Assembly (NCBI GenBank): GCA_037127255.1
Contig: JBANSL010000004.1
Location: forward strand, 76,193,127 to 76,257,126
Reading direction: 5' to 3'
DNA: 64,000 nt
Origin: Persicaria tinctoria
Lineage: Eukaryota; Streptophyta; Magnoliopsida; Caryophyllales; Polygonaceae
Part shown: positions 1 through 10,559 of the stretch, one piece after another
How the letters are laid out: every line of letters begins with the position of its first letter
Numbering within the stretch: the first letter of the stretch is position 1
The notes under the pieces: model-generated
Database searches by the model: none
Told to the model about the DNA's origin: nothing
The model's input: only the letters and a program-made list of their open reading frames with translations
Translations under genes and position numbers: made by a program

Positions 1-533
1 TGTCCTGATCCTTTTTTCATGGAGCTAAAAGGAATATCTGAAAAAATATATTTATTGTATTTTAAGCACCGGAATTTTTTCTATAATCTATACTGTATGT
101 TCCTAAGATCTGAAGTAGCAGACATAAATTTGTTTGCATGAATTCATGATATAAGGTGTAGAATTAAGATAAAGTTGGTCATGGGCAAGAGACGAGGGTT
201 GAAGACGGGATTTACAAATATGCACATAATAGTACCCTACAAGTGTCGGTGCCAATACTGGCTCTCTCATATCCAGTGTCAGGTTGCATTGTGCCATTGT
301 ATACCTCCAGCTCCCTTAATTGGGCAATTGTCAAATAATAGAACCATTTAGAAAGTATTAGAATGTCTTGAGCTTTCATAACCTTAATACAGTTTTAAAG
401 CCTGACTCATAAAATTCTAGGAACTGCAATCAATATGGAAATATCCTGCCTTATGTATTATAAAGTAAAAGAATATATTTATACTCAAGGCTTAAGCTGC
501 TTCCTCTTCCGCTGCTCTTTTTTTCACTTCTAG
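1..533 (+). other. Intron of the villin gene
   Basis: No exon is recognisable here. The stretch is AT-rich and ends in a pyrimidine tract and AG acceptor (531-533) directly before the first visible villin exon, so it is read as intron cut by the window edge. Upstream villin exons lie outside the window. Confidence 0.6.
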
Positions 534-3255
534 CCTGGGAGTCATCCGAAGCATGCTAAAGAAGGAACTGAAAATTCTATCTTCTGGGCTGCACTTGGCG
601 GAAAGGAATTTTATGCTAGCAAAAATGAGTCACACAACATTACGAGAGATCCTCATCTATATTCGTACACTTTCAATAGAGGTTTCAATTTTTAATATTT
701 CCTTGTGATTTAGCTATATTAATGGTTAAATTCCTGTAGTTCTTACATGTTAACTTTTCTCTTCTTCTTCTTGGACCCCTAGGAAAGTTTCAGGTCGAAG
801 AGATATTCAACTTTACGCAAGATGATTTGTTGACTGAGGATATGTTGATATTTGATACCTATGCCGAGGTTTTTGTCTGGGTTGGTCAGTCAGTGGATCC
901 AAAGGAGAAGCAGAGTGCTTTTGAAATAGGAGAGGTATGCATGATCTCAGAATCTCAGCATTGCATACAACTTAGCAGCACAGTTAGGTGAGCATTCTTA
1001 ACATCTGTATTACCTTGCAGAAATATGTTGCCTTAGCTACTTCACTGGATGGATTGTCCCCACAAGTTCCGTTGTACAAGATTAGTGAAGGAAACGAACC
1101 ATGCTTCTTCACTGCATATTTCTCCTGGGACCCAGCTAAAGCGACCGTATGATCATTTTTTATCTCTTAAATTGATGTTATTTCAGAACCATGAGTTATG
1201 ATTGAATGATATGTTATTTAGGGTAGTCATTATAAGAATTTTCTAGAGTTGTTTATATGAATATCCCGAGAATTATCTGAATCCTACCTCTAAATCCACC
1301 CCTATTTCAGATAGATGGATCAAAGTCGGTAAAAAGGATAGTGTGTTTATATTTATCAATCTGTTGAGGACTCAAAGATCCTTGCATCACTTTTTTGGCT
1401 TTAGTTTATTGATTTATGGATATTCCAAGTTTCTTACAAGGGTTTTCATGACATAGGTTCAAGGAAACTCATTTCAGAAAAAGGTTGTCTTATTACTTGG
1501 CGTAGGCCATGCTGCTGCAGAGGTAAGGTTGCAAAATCAACTATATTTAGTTTGTTTTCTCCATAAGCTGGTCTTTAGATTTTTGTTTTCACTTTCCTTT
1601 TATTTTTCCTTGTGCTTTCCCTCTCCTTTTCCTTTCATGTCCTCTACATTGAAATTGGATATTTGGAAAGGGATGGTTTCTTCTGTACGGACTATGATGG
1701 GTTAATTGTGCTATTTATGCTTCTCATGCATTTGCAAATTGAGGCCTACAGATGGAGCATATAAGCTGAACACATTCAAATTTGATTGTTAACCTGAAGG
1801 ATATTCATTATACTCTTATTTTTTTCCTGGATGAGTTGACAATAAACAATACTTATTATTGCAGAGTGCAAATAAATCAAATGGGTCAAGCCATGGAGGG
1901 GCTACACAGAGGGCTTCTGCTTTAGCTGCTCTATCGTCTGCTTTCAACCCCTCTTCTGATGATAAGCCTGTGAGTGTGGCTCTCTTATTCATTCCAACGT
2001 GTTATTTTATATCATGTCATCAATTTCTGTAATTTTACTACTTTTCTTTCCCTGCTTGTTTTCCCGCCGGTTTGTGATATAGATTCATTGCTTCAACTAC
2101 CTTTGTTGTTTCAGGGCCCTAGTAAACCAAATGGATCAAATCAAGATGGAGCAAGACAAAGGGCTGAAGCTTTAGCTGCTTTATCATCTGCCTTTAACCC
2201 ATCTGCGGAGAAAAAACCTGCCCTTGTTAGGACACCTACTAAAAGTGAGGGGTCACAAAGGTCTGCTGCTTGGGCAGCTCTTTCAGCAGCCCTTACTGCT
2301 GAAAAGAAGTCGGCAAAACCTGATACACCACCACGAAGTAGCCCTGATGGTGCGCTACGATTCTTCTCATCTTGCTCAATACTTCAACATTATTTCCAAT
2401 TCTTTCAAACACAGTCATATAATGATGCCTTATTGATGGCTTCCCATTTTCTTCCTACTTCACCAACTTTCTTTGCCGTGCTCTTTTTGGCAATTTCGTA
2501 TATGCATTCATCATGCTCCATCCAAAGTTTATAAAATCTCAGGTCTTACCTTTTTGAGCCCACTAAAATTGTGTCCTAGCACACTATCACTTATTCCTTG
2601 TCCGCAGTTTGTTTGTGGACAAGACTCAAGAGGGCCCCTTTTCAGTACAAAGTGATGGAATGTGTGGTAGGAAGTAGATCTGGTGGGCTCTATTCAGCCA
2701 CCATGCAATCTACTTAATTTTAAAGGAAACTGTACTTTTAGTCCTTTTATTTCAGTTAGTTCAATCTATAACAAAAGTTGATACTTTCCTGCAGCTCAAG
2801 TAGAAGGTGAAAACCCGCCTTCAGAGGTAGCCGAGGAACCTCAAGAAGTTCCAGAAAGTGATGCAACAGAAAGTGCAGATACTGTAGAGTCAGTAGAACC
2901 TACAACAGAAAGGATTGAAGAGGAGTCCGAACCAAAAGAGCAGGCGGAACCAGAAGAAAAAGCTTCCGACGAAGGCATTCCAAGCACATTCACATACGAG
3001 CAACTCAAGGCTAAATCTACCACTCCTGTCTCTGGAATAGATTTCAAACATAGAGAGGTTAGTTCCCCACTTATCTTAATACATATATCCCATTGTGTTG
3101 TTCTGTTCATTTACGTCTTTCGTGTTTCTCGCTTTGTCTAGTCCTACCTATCCGATGAAGAGTTTCTGACAGTTTTCGGAGTGACGAAGGAACAATTTTA
3201 CAAGTTACCCAGATGGAAGCAAGACGCCCAAAAGAAGAAGTTTGATCTGTTCTAA
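534..3255 (+). CDS. VLN4: Villin (VLN4/VLN5 type), C-terminal exons, 5' partial
   Basis: Villins are cytosolic actin-filament bundling and severing proteins built from six gelsolin repeats plus a headpiece. Eight exons join in phase: 534-681, 783-934, 1021-1146, 1457-1522, 1865-1969, 2115-2349, 2795-3057 and 3142-3255 (TAA). The first exons encode the last gelsolin repeats, with the family string [20 protein letters not shown] and the motif [21 protein letters not shown] Ser/Ala-rich linker follows with two [11 protein letters not shown] repeats in exons 5 and 6, then an acidic Glu-rich stretch in exon 7, then a complete villin headpiece ending in [16 protein letters not shown]. The repeated linker and the TAEKKS segment fit the VLN4/VLN5 clade better than VLN2/3; this is inferred from memory of family members. 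The N-terminal two thirds lie off the window. No frameshift or stop is seen, so the gene looks functional. A polyadenylation-like AATAAA lies at 3600-3605. Confidence 0.93.
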
Positions 3256-3748
3256 GCCCTTCCTGCTCATTCAGAAAATCAAGGTTGGTTGTTCATATTG
3301 GTATTGAAACTGGTATCAGAACTTGAAGAGTGATTTTTTATTTCTTCTCTTCCTGTTTTTACCTTCACCACTGTCACAAACTTACAATTACTTTACAGAT
3401 TCGTTAGCTTAGGTCATTCTTTTTCTGGACACTATCATACCTTTTACAGTTTTACCCTATTTGTCCTTTCCTGGTTGTTTTCTTAAAAAGAAAAAGAAAA
3501 AGAAATTGGTGTAAAGTCGTGGTTGTATTTTGTGTGATTTGTTTGTTTGTTGTGTAAACTGTAAAGCCTAAAATCTATCCTTTTGGATGTTTGTTTAAAA
3601 ATAAAATTATAGTTGTGAACTTTTGGTTTGTAATTTGGTGTAAAGTCATGTCTCTGTTTGTAAGTTTGTTGGTTAATTTCTTAGATACACTCATATACGT
3701 AGTACTTGTTTGTTAAAAAAAACCTTAGTGATAATTAATAATTTAATA
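3256..3748. other. Villin 3' flank
   Basis: This covers the villin 3' UTR and downstream DNA. It is AT-rich with an AATAAA at 3600-3605. No gene or repeat boundary is seen before the Stowaway element that starts at 3749. Confidence 0.5.
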
Positions 3749-4190
3749 CTCCCTCCGCATCGCAATACTTGTTGTTTTAGACTAGTAATGGTGTATCAAA
3801 AAACTTGTTGTTTTAGCTATAATTATTATCTTTATAGGTAATGATTGCTCTTTTTATAGGTAATAATTGTTGCTTTTAGGTGTTTTAACCTATAAATGTA
3901 AAATAAATACTCCATCCGTCCAAAAATTCATGATCTTTTAGATTTTTGTACGTTGATTAAGGAAACCTATTTAAATTTAAATCTCATTACTTTTATAGAG
4001 ATGAGAATCTTTTAATTTGAATTACTATTGTACTTTTTAGGGGTAATAATTACCATATAACCCTAAAAACCCATGTATTTTTGACAAAATTTCAAGGTTT
4101 AAAAAACCATGTATATATTTTAGGACGGAGGGAGTATAAGTTTTGTTAATAAGCGTGCATTGAGTTAAAACAACAACGATACAGAGGGAG
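3749..4190. mobile_element. Outer Stowaway-type MITE, split by a second one
   Basis: The left end reads CTCCCTCCGCATCGCAATAC after a TA dinucleotide, and the right end is the inverted counterpart ending CAGAGGGAG. TTGTTGTTTTA and TAAAACAACAA mirror each other just inside the ends. CTCCCTCCG termini with TA target sites are diagnostic of Stowaway (Tc1/mariner-related) MITEs. The right flank is TC rather than TA, so one side of the target duplication has mutated. No coding capacity. Confidence 0.75.
3910..4134. mobile_element. Inner Stowaway-type MITE nested in the 3749-4190 element
   Basis: The ends CTCCATCCGTCC and GGACGGAGGGAG are inverted repeats, flanked by TA on both sides (3908-3909 and 4135-4136). 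It is about 225 bp and inserted into the older Stowaway copy, giving a MITE-in-MITE nest. Confidence 0.85.
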
Positions 4191-4366
4191 TCCTAGAAAC
4201 AACTTTTTTAAAGCTTCAAACAAGCTTTAGAAAGAGTAACACGTGTATGATGTGCCGGAGGCTAATAGTTGCAAACCATAATAACCGATAAATTCTCAAG
4301 AGGTGGGGAAAAAAAAAAGAAATTACTATAGGTAGAGTATTCCTATTTTAAGGAAAATTTCCCACC

Positions 4367-4373
4367 TATAAAA
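4367..4373 (+). promoter_or_regulatory. Probable TATA box of the defensin-like gene
   Basis: TATAAAA lies 82 bp upstream of the ATG at 4455, a distance that leaves room for a short 5' UTR. Inferred from position and motif only. Confidence 0.5.
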
Positions 4374-4454
4374 TTCGCATTCTTACAAATTCTACATTGA
4401 AAATAAGATAGACAGAAAAATAAAAATAATTAGTTGGTGAAGGAAATAGCGTCA

Positions 4455-6333
4455 ATGGCGTCCAAGAAGCTTCTCCTTGTCCTCCTCTCCTTCCTTGTCA
4501 TTGCTACCGCTACTGCAGGTAATTATATGATCCATCTCCGACCACCACTGCCACCTACGCCGCCACCGCTACCACCGCAGATTAGTACTTTGCCTCTTTG
4601 GCAATCACTTTCCTTTTTTCTCCTCTTCAAACGTTTGACAGTTCTAACGATGACGATTAAGACCCAATTATAAGAAAGGAATTAGTTTCCATCGATTATC
4701 TTTTGTCTTTTCTCCTAGGAATTTGAAATTTATTAATCGGTTTTTCATTGATTATTTTAGCTTTTATTAATATTTTTTTTTCAGAGTCGCTTCTTTATTT
4801 AGAGCTCGTTTGATTAAACGTGGAAAGTATAATTCATAGGAATTCAATTCTCATAAATTGAAAATCATGAGAATTGAGAAATTGCGTTTGGTTAATAGAA
4901 TTTTCCTATTAAAAAAGGTGAAAGTGGAACTTACCTAGGGAATTAGGTAAGTGCACTTCCTCCAAAATAGGGGAATTTAAATTCCCGGGAATTCAACTTC
5001 CTGGGTGTTTCTGTAACAAAAAAATCAACCAAACGCTGGTATTATCTCCAATTCCTAAAAATTTCTACTTCCTGGTAGGGCTGGCAAATGATACAAAAAT
5101 TATCATACCAACCATGTACCAACCACAAACCAACTATGTTGGTAACCATACATGTGGTAACCAACATGGTGGTAACCACGTGAAGGTGGTACGGTAATGG
5201 TAATGAAATCTGAATACCATGGTTACCAAGTATATATATTAACTTTTTTATTTAATGTTTTTTTTGTTATTACCTTTAAGTTTTTAATTTATATTTTGTG
5301 TTTTGATTTTGACCTAAATTGGTCATTTCTACGTTTTCTACTAGAAATAGTAGGAACATTTTGAATGTTTGAAGACTTTGAACTTGGTTAGTTTGAATTG
5401 GTTTGTAATTTAGGCTGTGAACTTGATTTATTTAAACTCTTAATAGCTGGTAACCATATTATTTTTTATAACCATATTTTTTCGTTCGATAACTTTGATG
5501 ACTACCGAAAGGTAGCCAAGGGATTTCAAAAAATACAAAGAAAATTATAGCTTGGTAACCATGGTAATGTACCGTTGGTAACCACAAGTCGTGGTTATAA
5601 CATATGCGGTAACCACGACTTGTGGTTGATACGTGGCATGAAAATTTGCGTACCACCCGTTTGTGGTTGGTATGTGGTAATCACCATTTTTTTATGGTTA
5701 CCGTACCATGCCAACCCTACTTCCTGGGTTTTTGAAATGTCAACCAAATGAGCTCTTAGTAGAGAATCTTTTACGATTGAGCTTTTTCATAATAGTATAT
5801 CTTAGGGTCGGTTTGGTTCCGTATCCTTATTAGATATTTCTATCAAAATATGAATATGAGACTGATACTCTCTTCGTTAAAAAATACAAGTCTTTTTATA
5901 CAATTTTTAAAAAGCAAAAAAGTATATAAAAATATAAAAAAATAATTTTAAAAATAATTTTGTACTTATTATTAATAAATATAAAATTATATTAAAAAAA
6001 TATATACAGTATATAATTTTTAGCTTCTTAAAAAAAGGTCGAAAATATATAAATCTTTATTTGATATCATATACTAAAATCTAAAACACGAATTAATTAT
6101 TGTTAATATAAAACAGAAAGTAAAAAAAGATGATGGATAAATAAAATGGATGTGGATGATATGATGTAGAGAGTCGAAGAGAAGCAGTAGAGGAAGAGTT
6201 CTGCAAATACGTGGGAGGATGCAAAGCCGAATCTGACTGTGCCACCCTCTGCATCAAAAACGGCTACCCTAATCGCTCTCATAACTGTGATCTTGATTCC
6301 CATAGGTGTTGTTGTGTTATTAAAGAAGAATGA
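4455..6333 (+). CDS. Defensin-like (DEFL/LCR-type) secreted cysteine-rich peptide, two exons
   Basis: The predicted protein has 75 residues: exon 1 is 4455-4518 and exon 2 is 6170-6333 (TGA). Exon 1 encodes the hydrophobic signal peptide MASKKLLLVLLSFLVIATAT and ends in phase 1 at a GT donor. Exon 2 starts after ATGATGTAG and completes a Glu codon in the right phase. The mature part has exactly eight cysteines spaced C-x4-C-x5-C-x3-C-x11-C-x6-C-C-C, with the end DSHRCCC. One signal-peptide exon plus one Cys-rich exon, and eight cysteines, are the usual layout of plant defensin-like peptides, which are secreted and act in defence or pollen signalling. The role here cannot be told. The roughly 1.65 kb intron is long for the class and is filled by two nested MITEs. 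The ATG at 4455 begins the signal peptide; no in-frame ATG lies just upstream. Confidence 0.82.
4802..5755. mobile_element. PIF/Harbinger-like MITE in the defensin-like intron
   Basis: The terminal inverted repeats are GAGCTCGTTTGATTAAA at the left and, on the opposite strand, GAGCTCATTTGGTTGACA at the right. The 3-bp duplication TTA flanks it at 4799-4801 and 5756-5758, as expected for PIF/Harbinger elements. The interior lacks coding capacity and is interrupted by the hAT MITE at 5076-5719. Confidence 0.82.
5076..5719. mobile_element. hAT-type MITE nested in the Harbinger-like MITE
   Basis: The ends are TAGGGCTGGCA and, inverted, TAGGGTTGGCATGGTA. A perfect 8-bp duplication CTTCCTGG flanks it at 5068-5075 and 5720-5727, the hAT signature. 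The interior is rich in GGTAACCA-type palindromic words and has no transposase. Confidence 0.9.
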
Positions 6334-6534
6334 TTTTTTTATTTCTACCTTAACTTCTTTTGTTGTTGTTGTTGTTGACACTTACTCCACATACATAGGA
6401 TTTGTATTATCAGTTTTTTTTCCCATATATATACCTATGTAATCTTTGAATTAAGGTTATTGTGAAATCATGTACTGAAACATTATTATAATTAATTATT
6501 ATTGAAATTTTAAAGAAATGCTTTAGCGGTTTTA

Positions 6535-7105
6535 GAGCAACGCCAAGAGCTTCTCCATTTTAGAGAAAATTAAACTTTTGGAGAATTTTAAGTCTTTTTT
6601 GGGTCCAACAGCTTCCCTATTCAATTCTCCAAAATAGGGATGGATGGGAAAAAATAGGGTTGCTTCCCTATATTTGCAGCAATCTCCAAAATTTTGGAGA
6701 ATCATTTTCCACGTTAATTTTCATTCTTCGAGTCTCAAAATCAACTAGATGGATAATTGTTCAACAAATTCTCTATTATTTTGATTGACAGACAATCGAT
6801 TATATTTGTCAATTCCGATTCCTCCATTCCTAGCAATTGATTGTATTCATTTCGATTATGTTTGTTAATTTTGTTCCTCTTGTTGAAGTAATTTGGTGAT
6901 TTCATTTTTGGAAAATTATCCGTTGAAAACTACAAAGGTTCAAACTAGTAGTTACATTCAAATAAAATGTATTTTTTAAATTACAATAAATGTGTGATTC
7001 TGCAAAATAGGGAAGCTGTTGGAATTGGGATAAAAATAATTTGGAGAAAATGGGTTCTGATTCCCTATTTTGGAGAAAATTTTGAAGAAGCTGTTGGAGA
7101 TGGTC
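6535..7105. mobile_element. Harbinger-like MITE, GAGCAACNCCAAGAG family
   Basis: The left end GAGCAACGCCAAGAGCTTCT matches the inverted right end GACCATCTCCAACAGCTTCT. TTA flanks both sides (6532-6534 and 7106-7108). A second member of this family sits at 21716-22454. Confidence 0.82.
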
Positions 7106-7182
7106 TTACTGATTTATGTTCCAAGGACAGTTTTTTTTTTTTGATTAGGAAAAAATTCGGGCGAGCTCGCTCTACCCAGCAG

Positions 7183-8733
7183 TAGACACGGTCCGACCCG
7201 CCGGGTCAACAACCCGGGGTGGTCGACCCTAACCCTGACCCGGGATTGGGACGGGTCTGCGGGTCGGACTGCCGGGTCGGCCACGTGGCACCAAATCGGG
7301 TACCCAACGAGTTTTGCGGGTCGACCCGTCGGGTCAACCATTTTTTTTTTTAAAAAAAATGTTTTAAACCCAAAATAAAACTCAACTAGTCTTTCACCAC
7401 ACTTTCGAAATGGAAAAATTTAAGGTTGACAAAACATGGTGTGTGGGAAGATATATATAGATATCTTCATTCCACTCCCATTATTTCATCACACTTTAGA
7501 TGTGGGAAAGAAAAGGTTGGATTGTGGGAATGACAAGTAGGGTATGAGGATCTATATATAGAGAAAATAGAGGTAATTAGCCCACTTTCGATGTGGGACA
7601 GAAATATGAGATATGAAAGAAAATGTGAGAAAATTGATATTTAAGTATATGATGTAAAATGTAATGTAATTAAAGTCTTTGGATTATATGGTGGAATATA
7701 ATGTAATTTAAGTATTTGGATTATATGATGTAACATATATATAATAATATAAATAAAGTGTTTACCTCTTAAGATTTAATGAAATGAATAACACATGGTG
7801 ATGAAACATCATGATACAATATATCAAGTTATGTTGGATTAATCTTTCTGTTTAACTTAATTGATAGTTGTGTTGATCCATTAATCAATCATAAGTATTT
7901 TATTTTACTTGCATTATTATGTTAATTTCTTGAACAATGATTTCAAATCTAGGATCTTCTTCATATAGATATGTTAAACTTTCTCGTTTAAAGTTGAATT
8001 AGCCACATGTTGTGTATACACTTAATGATGATGTTATTAGAATTACATACTTGGGTTGCTTGTTATGATGTACTTGAAAAGACACATTGAAAAAGTATTG
8101 TCAATATTATATTTCATTCTTGTGTTTGAAAATCCGAAGTTCTATATCATTTTGAAAATAAACGAAAACTCGACATTAAGGATACTATACAAGTGTAACG
8201 GCTTTATCAATAACAAGATTTGTATTATTTGAAATTATATCATAAAGACTCTTAACTTAGTATCATATAGAATGATATAGAATGATTTATAAGTATGGAT
8301 TGACATTAAAAACCGAATGGTAGAGATTGAAGACATGGTGTAGTTTCTAGTTTTTACCCTTGCTCTTGTCCCACATTGAAAACTAGAGGAAAAGGGGGGG
8401 TGCTAAGTCTATAAAAGGAGAAGCATGGGGTGTTAAGTCTCACATTGCCATTGCATATTACATTATGTAATATTATGAATTATTAATTTATTTTATTAAA
8501 AATAAATTTTTTCAAAAAAAAATAATTTTAAATGGCGGGTTGACCCGGCGGGTTGAACCGGGTCGGACCCGCCGGGTTGACCCGCCGGGTCACGGGTTAT
8601 CTTTTTCCCGACCCTAACCCTGACCCTCAACCCGAGCTGACCCTTGGACTCGTGGACCCTGACCCGACGGGTCATGGACCCGGTGGGTCACCAACCCGGC
8701 GGGTCGACCACCCGTGACCCGTGGCCATGTCTA
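7183..8733. mobile_element. Non-autonomous hAT element with GGGTCGACCC-rich ends, inside LINE 1
   Basis: The termini TAGACACGGTCCGACCC and, inverted, TAGACATGGCCACGGGT are flanked by CCCAGCAG (7175-7182) and CCCGGCAG (8734-8741), an 8-bp duplication with one mismatch. Subterminal DNA is a dense array of ACCCGNCGGGT palindromes, and the core is AT-rich with no transposase. It is related to the 43695-44513 copy. Confidence 0.83.
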
Positions 8734-8926
8734 CCCGGCAGCATCCTTACGGATGAGGTCTAAGAGACCAAAATCGTTGTAAATATCGACACTGACACAC
8801 TGTCACTCTATTGCCTAACCATGGAACATGAAAGAAAGAAACTTCTTTCACATTCGATAAAAGGAGTTTAACATCTAATAATACCAGTTCGATTTCCCAC
8901 AGACATTTATTATGAGGGAATCACCT

Positions 8927-10229
8927 TCAATGTGGATTTTGTCGATCAGTTCGATTTCCCAAAGGACTTTGTTTACCAAGTTTTTGATAATAAATGTGTA
9001 TAGGACGTCCATCCCAGTCCCAGATTACGGCTCCAACCGAGCTTTCATTATTTGCAATTGTGGATCCATCAAAATTTAGCTTGAGGGTACCCCTAGGGGG
9101 TTTGCGCCATGTAGTTTTGGCATGCTTTAATTTCTTCCTCGGGAGATTGGAATGTCGTGCTTGTAGGCGGGAGTCCTCATCTAAATTATATTCTAAGCGG
9201 GAAGTTTTGCTCCAGTTCTCCTTATGAGTTTTAATAATGCGTAAAGCACTATCTCTATGAGGTACAGGGACCTGTCTAAACACACATTGGCTCCGAATGT
9301 ACCAGGCCGTCCACCAAGACAGCGCAAGCTCCACCTTGGACACAGAGGAAAGGTTGTTTCCAATGAATGAGATGATTGGTTTTATATCTCGTGAATGATT
9401 TATCATGCTAGATATTGTTGAGTGTATGTGTGTTGGTAAACGGAAGAGAGAATTTACATACTGACATTCTAACAAAAGATGAACATCATATTCTACTGTG
9501 CAGTTGCACAAGCTGCAGGTGGAGGGATCAGAAGTCCCTCGTTGAGCTAACCTTGATCCAGTAGGAAGGCCATCCTGGCATATTTTCCATAAAAAATTTA
9601 TAACCTCCAATTTCCAGATCTAGGGGTTAGGGTCTAAATTTAGAGCAGATTGAGACGTGACTAGTTTATAAGCACTCGACGCGGTGAACCAACCAGCTTT
9701 ATCAGGCCACCAATATAAACGATCCTCAAAGGGTGAGACGGGAAGTGGAATATCCAGGATTTCTTTGACTATGTCTTCAAGTAACACATTGTTAAGTTTT
9801 TCCGTCCACCATTTATCACCTAACATATAATTACTAACAGTTTCTTCTATGTTATTAATTTGAGGACAATTCTCCCTCGCCAGAATAGAGGAAGTTGTAA
9901 TCCAATTGTCCATCCAGAATTTGATTGAATTACCATTTCCAACGGACCAAATAAGTCCAATTTTAAATTTATCAATGAGAGTTGTTAGTTTGGCCAATTG
10001 CCATGAGGAAGCACCTCGTTTCTTGTATTCAAAGATGTTAGTTGAATGATGATACTTATGTCTTATAAGAGTAACCCAGACATTATTTGGTTCAGCCAAA
10101 ATTTTCCATAATAGTTTCATTTGGAGGGCTACATTCATCTCTTTTGATTTCCTCAGCCCTAACCCCCCACATTTTTTCGGTCTGCAAATCCGATCCCAAC
10201 TAATAAGCGGGCGGTGTTGTAGATCCTTA
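8927..10229 (-). pseudogene. LINE 1 ORF2 remnant (RT end, zinc-binding RVT, RNase H)
   Basis: Reading the minus strand from 10229, the remnant starts within the reverse transcriptase C-terminus (PLISWDRIC, MNVALQMKLLWKIL). It then has the RVT-associated zinc-binding region (CSLCNCTVEYDVHLLLEC) and the start of an RNase H fold (LKLNFDGSTIANNESSVGAV). A stop and a frame change near 9615 separate two open stretches (9620-10138 and 8927-9610), and the RNase H then degenerates. It is not expected to make active protein. Confidence 0.85.
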
Positions 10230-10351
10230 TTCCAAGGACAATTGTTAAATTACTTTGGAAATATTTTCAAAATTTTAATTATTTTAAGTTTTTTAAAAAA
10301 AAGGGGAAACAATGATAGGAGTGGATGAATAATTATAATTGGATTTTGGTA

Positions 10352-10425
10352 AATAGAGATTGGTCATTCGGGGTTCGAATAAGCTACCTTTGGGTACTAC
10401 CCGTAAGTCTTTTCCAGCTGAATTG
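10352..10425. repeat. Short dispersed repeat with a TTCGGGGTTCGAA word (copy 1)
   Basis: This stretch shares GGTCATTCGGGGTTCGAA and a following TACTACCC..AAGTCTTTTCC segment with 50547-50612. The GGTTCGAA word resembles a tRNA-type B box, so a SINE remnant is possible, but no A box or poly(A) end was found. Confidence 0.35.
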
Positions 10426-10559
10426 GACATGTACCTCAAGGACACGAAACAAACGTACTTGGCCAAAAATGTTTCTGGATGAAATTATTAATTTTTTTTT
10501 TAAAAGGAGAAAGTTAATTTTTTTTTGACGCAGAATAAAGATTAGGATGGGTCGACTGC

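Larger units (their letters stand above)
7130..10229 (-). mobile_element. 5'-truncated L1-type LINE (LINE 1)
   Basis: On the minus strand the element runs from about 10229 to a poly(A) tail seen as a T run at 7131-7142. An 11-bp duplication TTCCAAGGACA flanks it at 7119-7129 and 10230-10240. The 5' junction may share a few bases of microhomology with the element, as is common for LINEs. Only the end of the reverse transcriptase and the C-terminal RNase H remain. A hAT element (7183-8733) was later inserted near its 3' end. Confidence 0.87.

Noticed and set aside
10518..10526. Target duplication for LINE 2 using AGTTA words at 10512 and 22936
   Set aside because: The shared word is only five bases and not at the expected junctions; left unclaimed.
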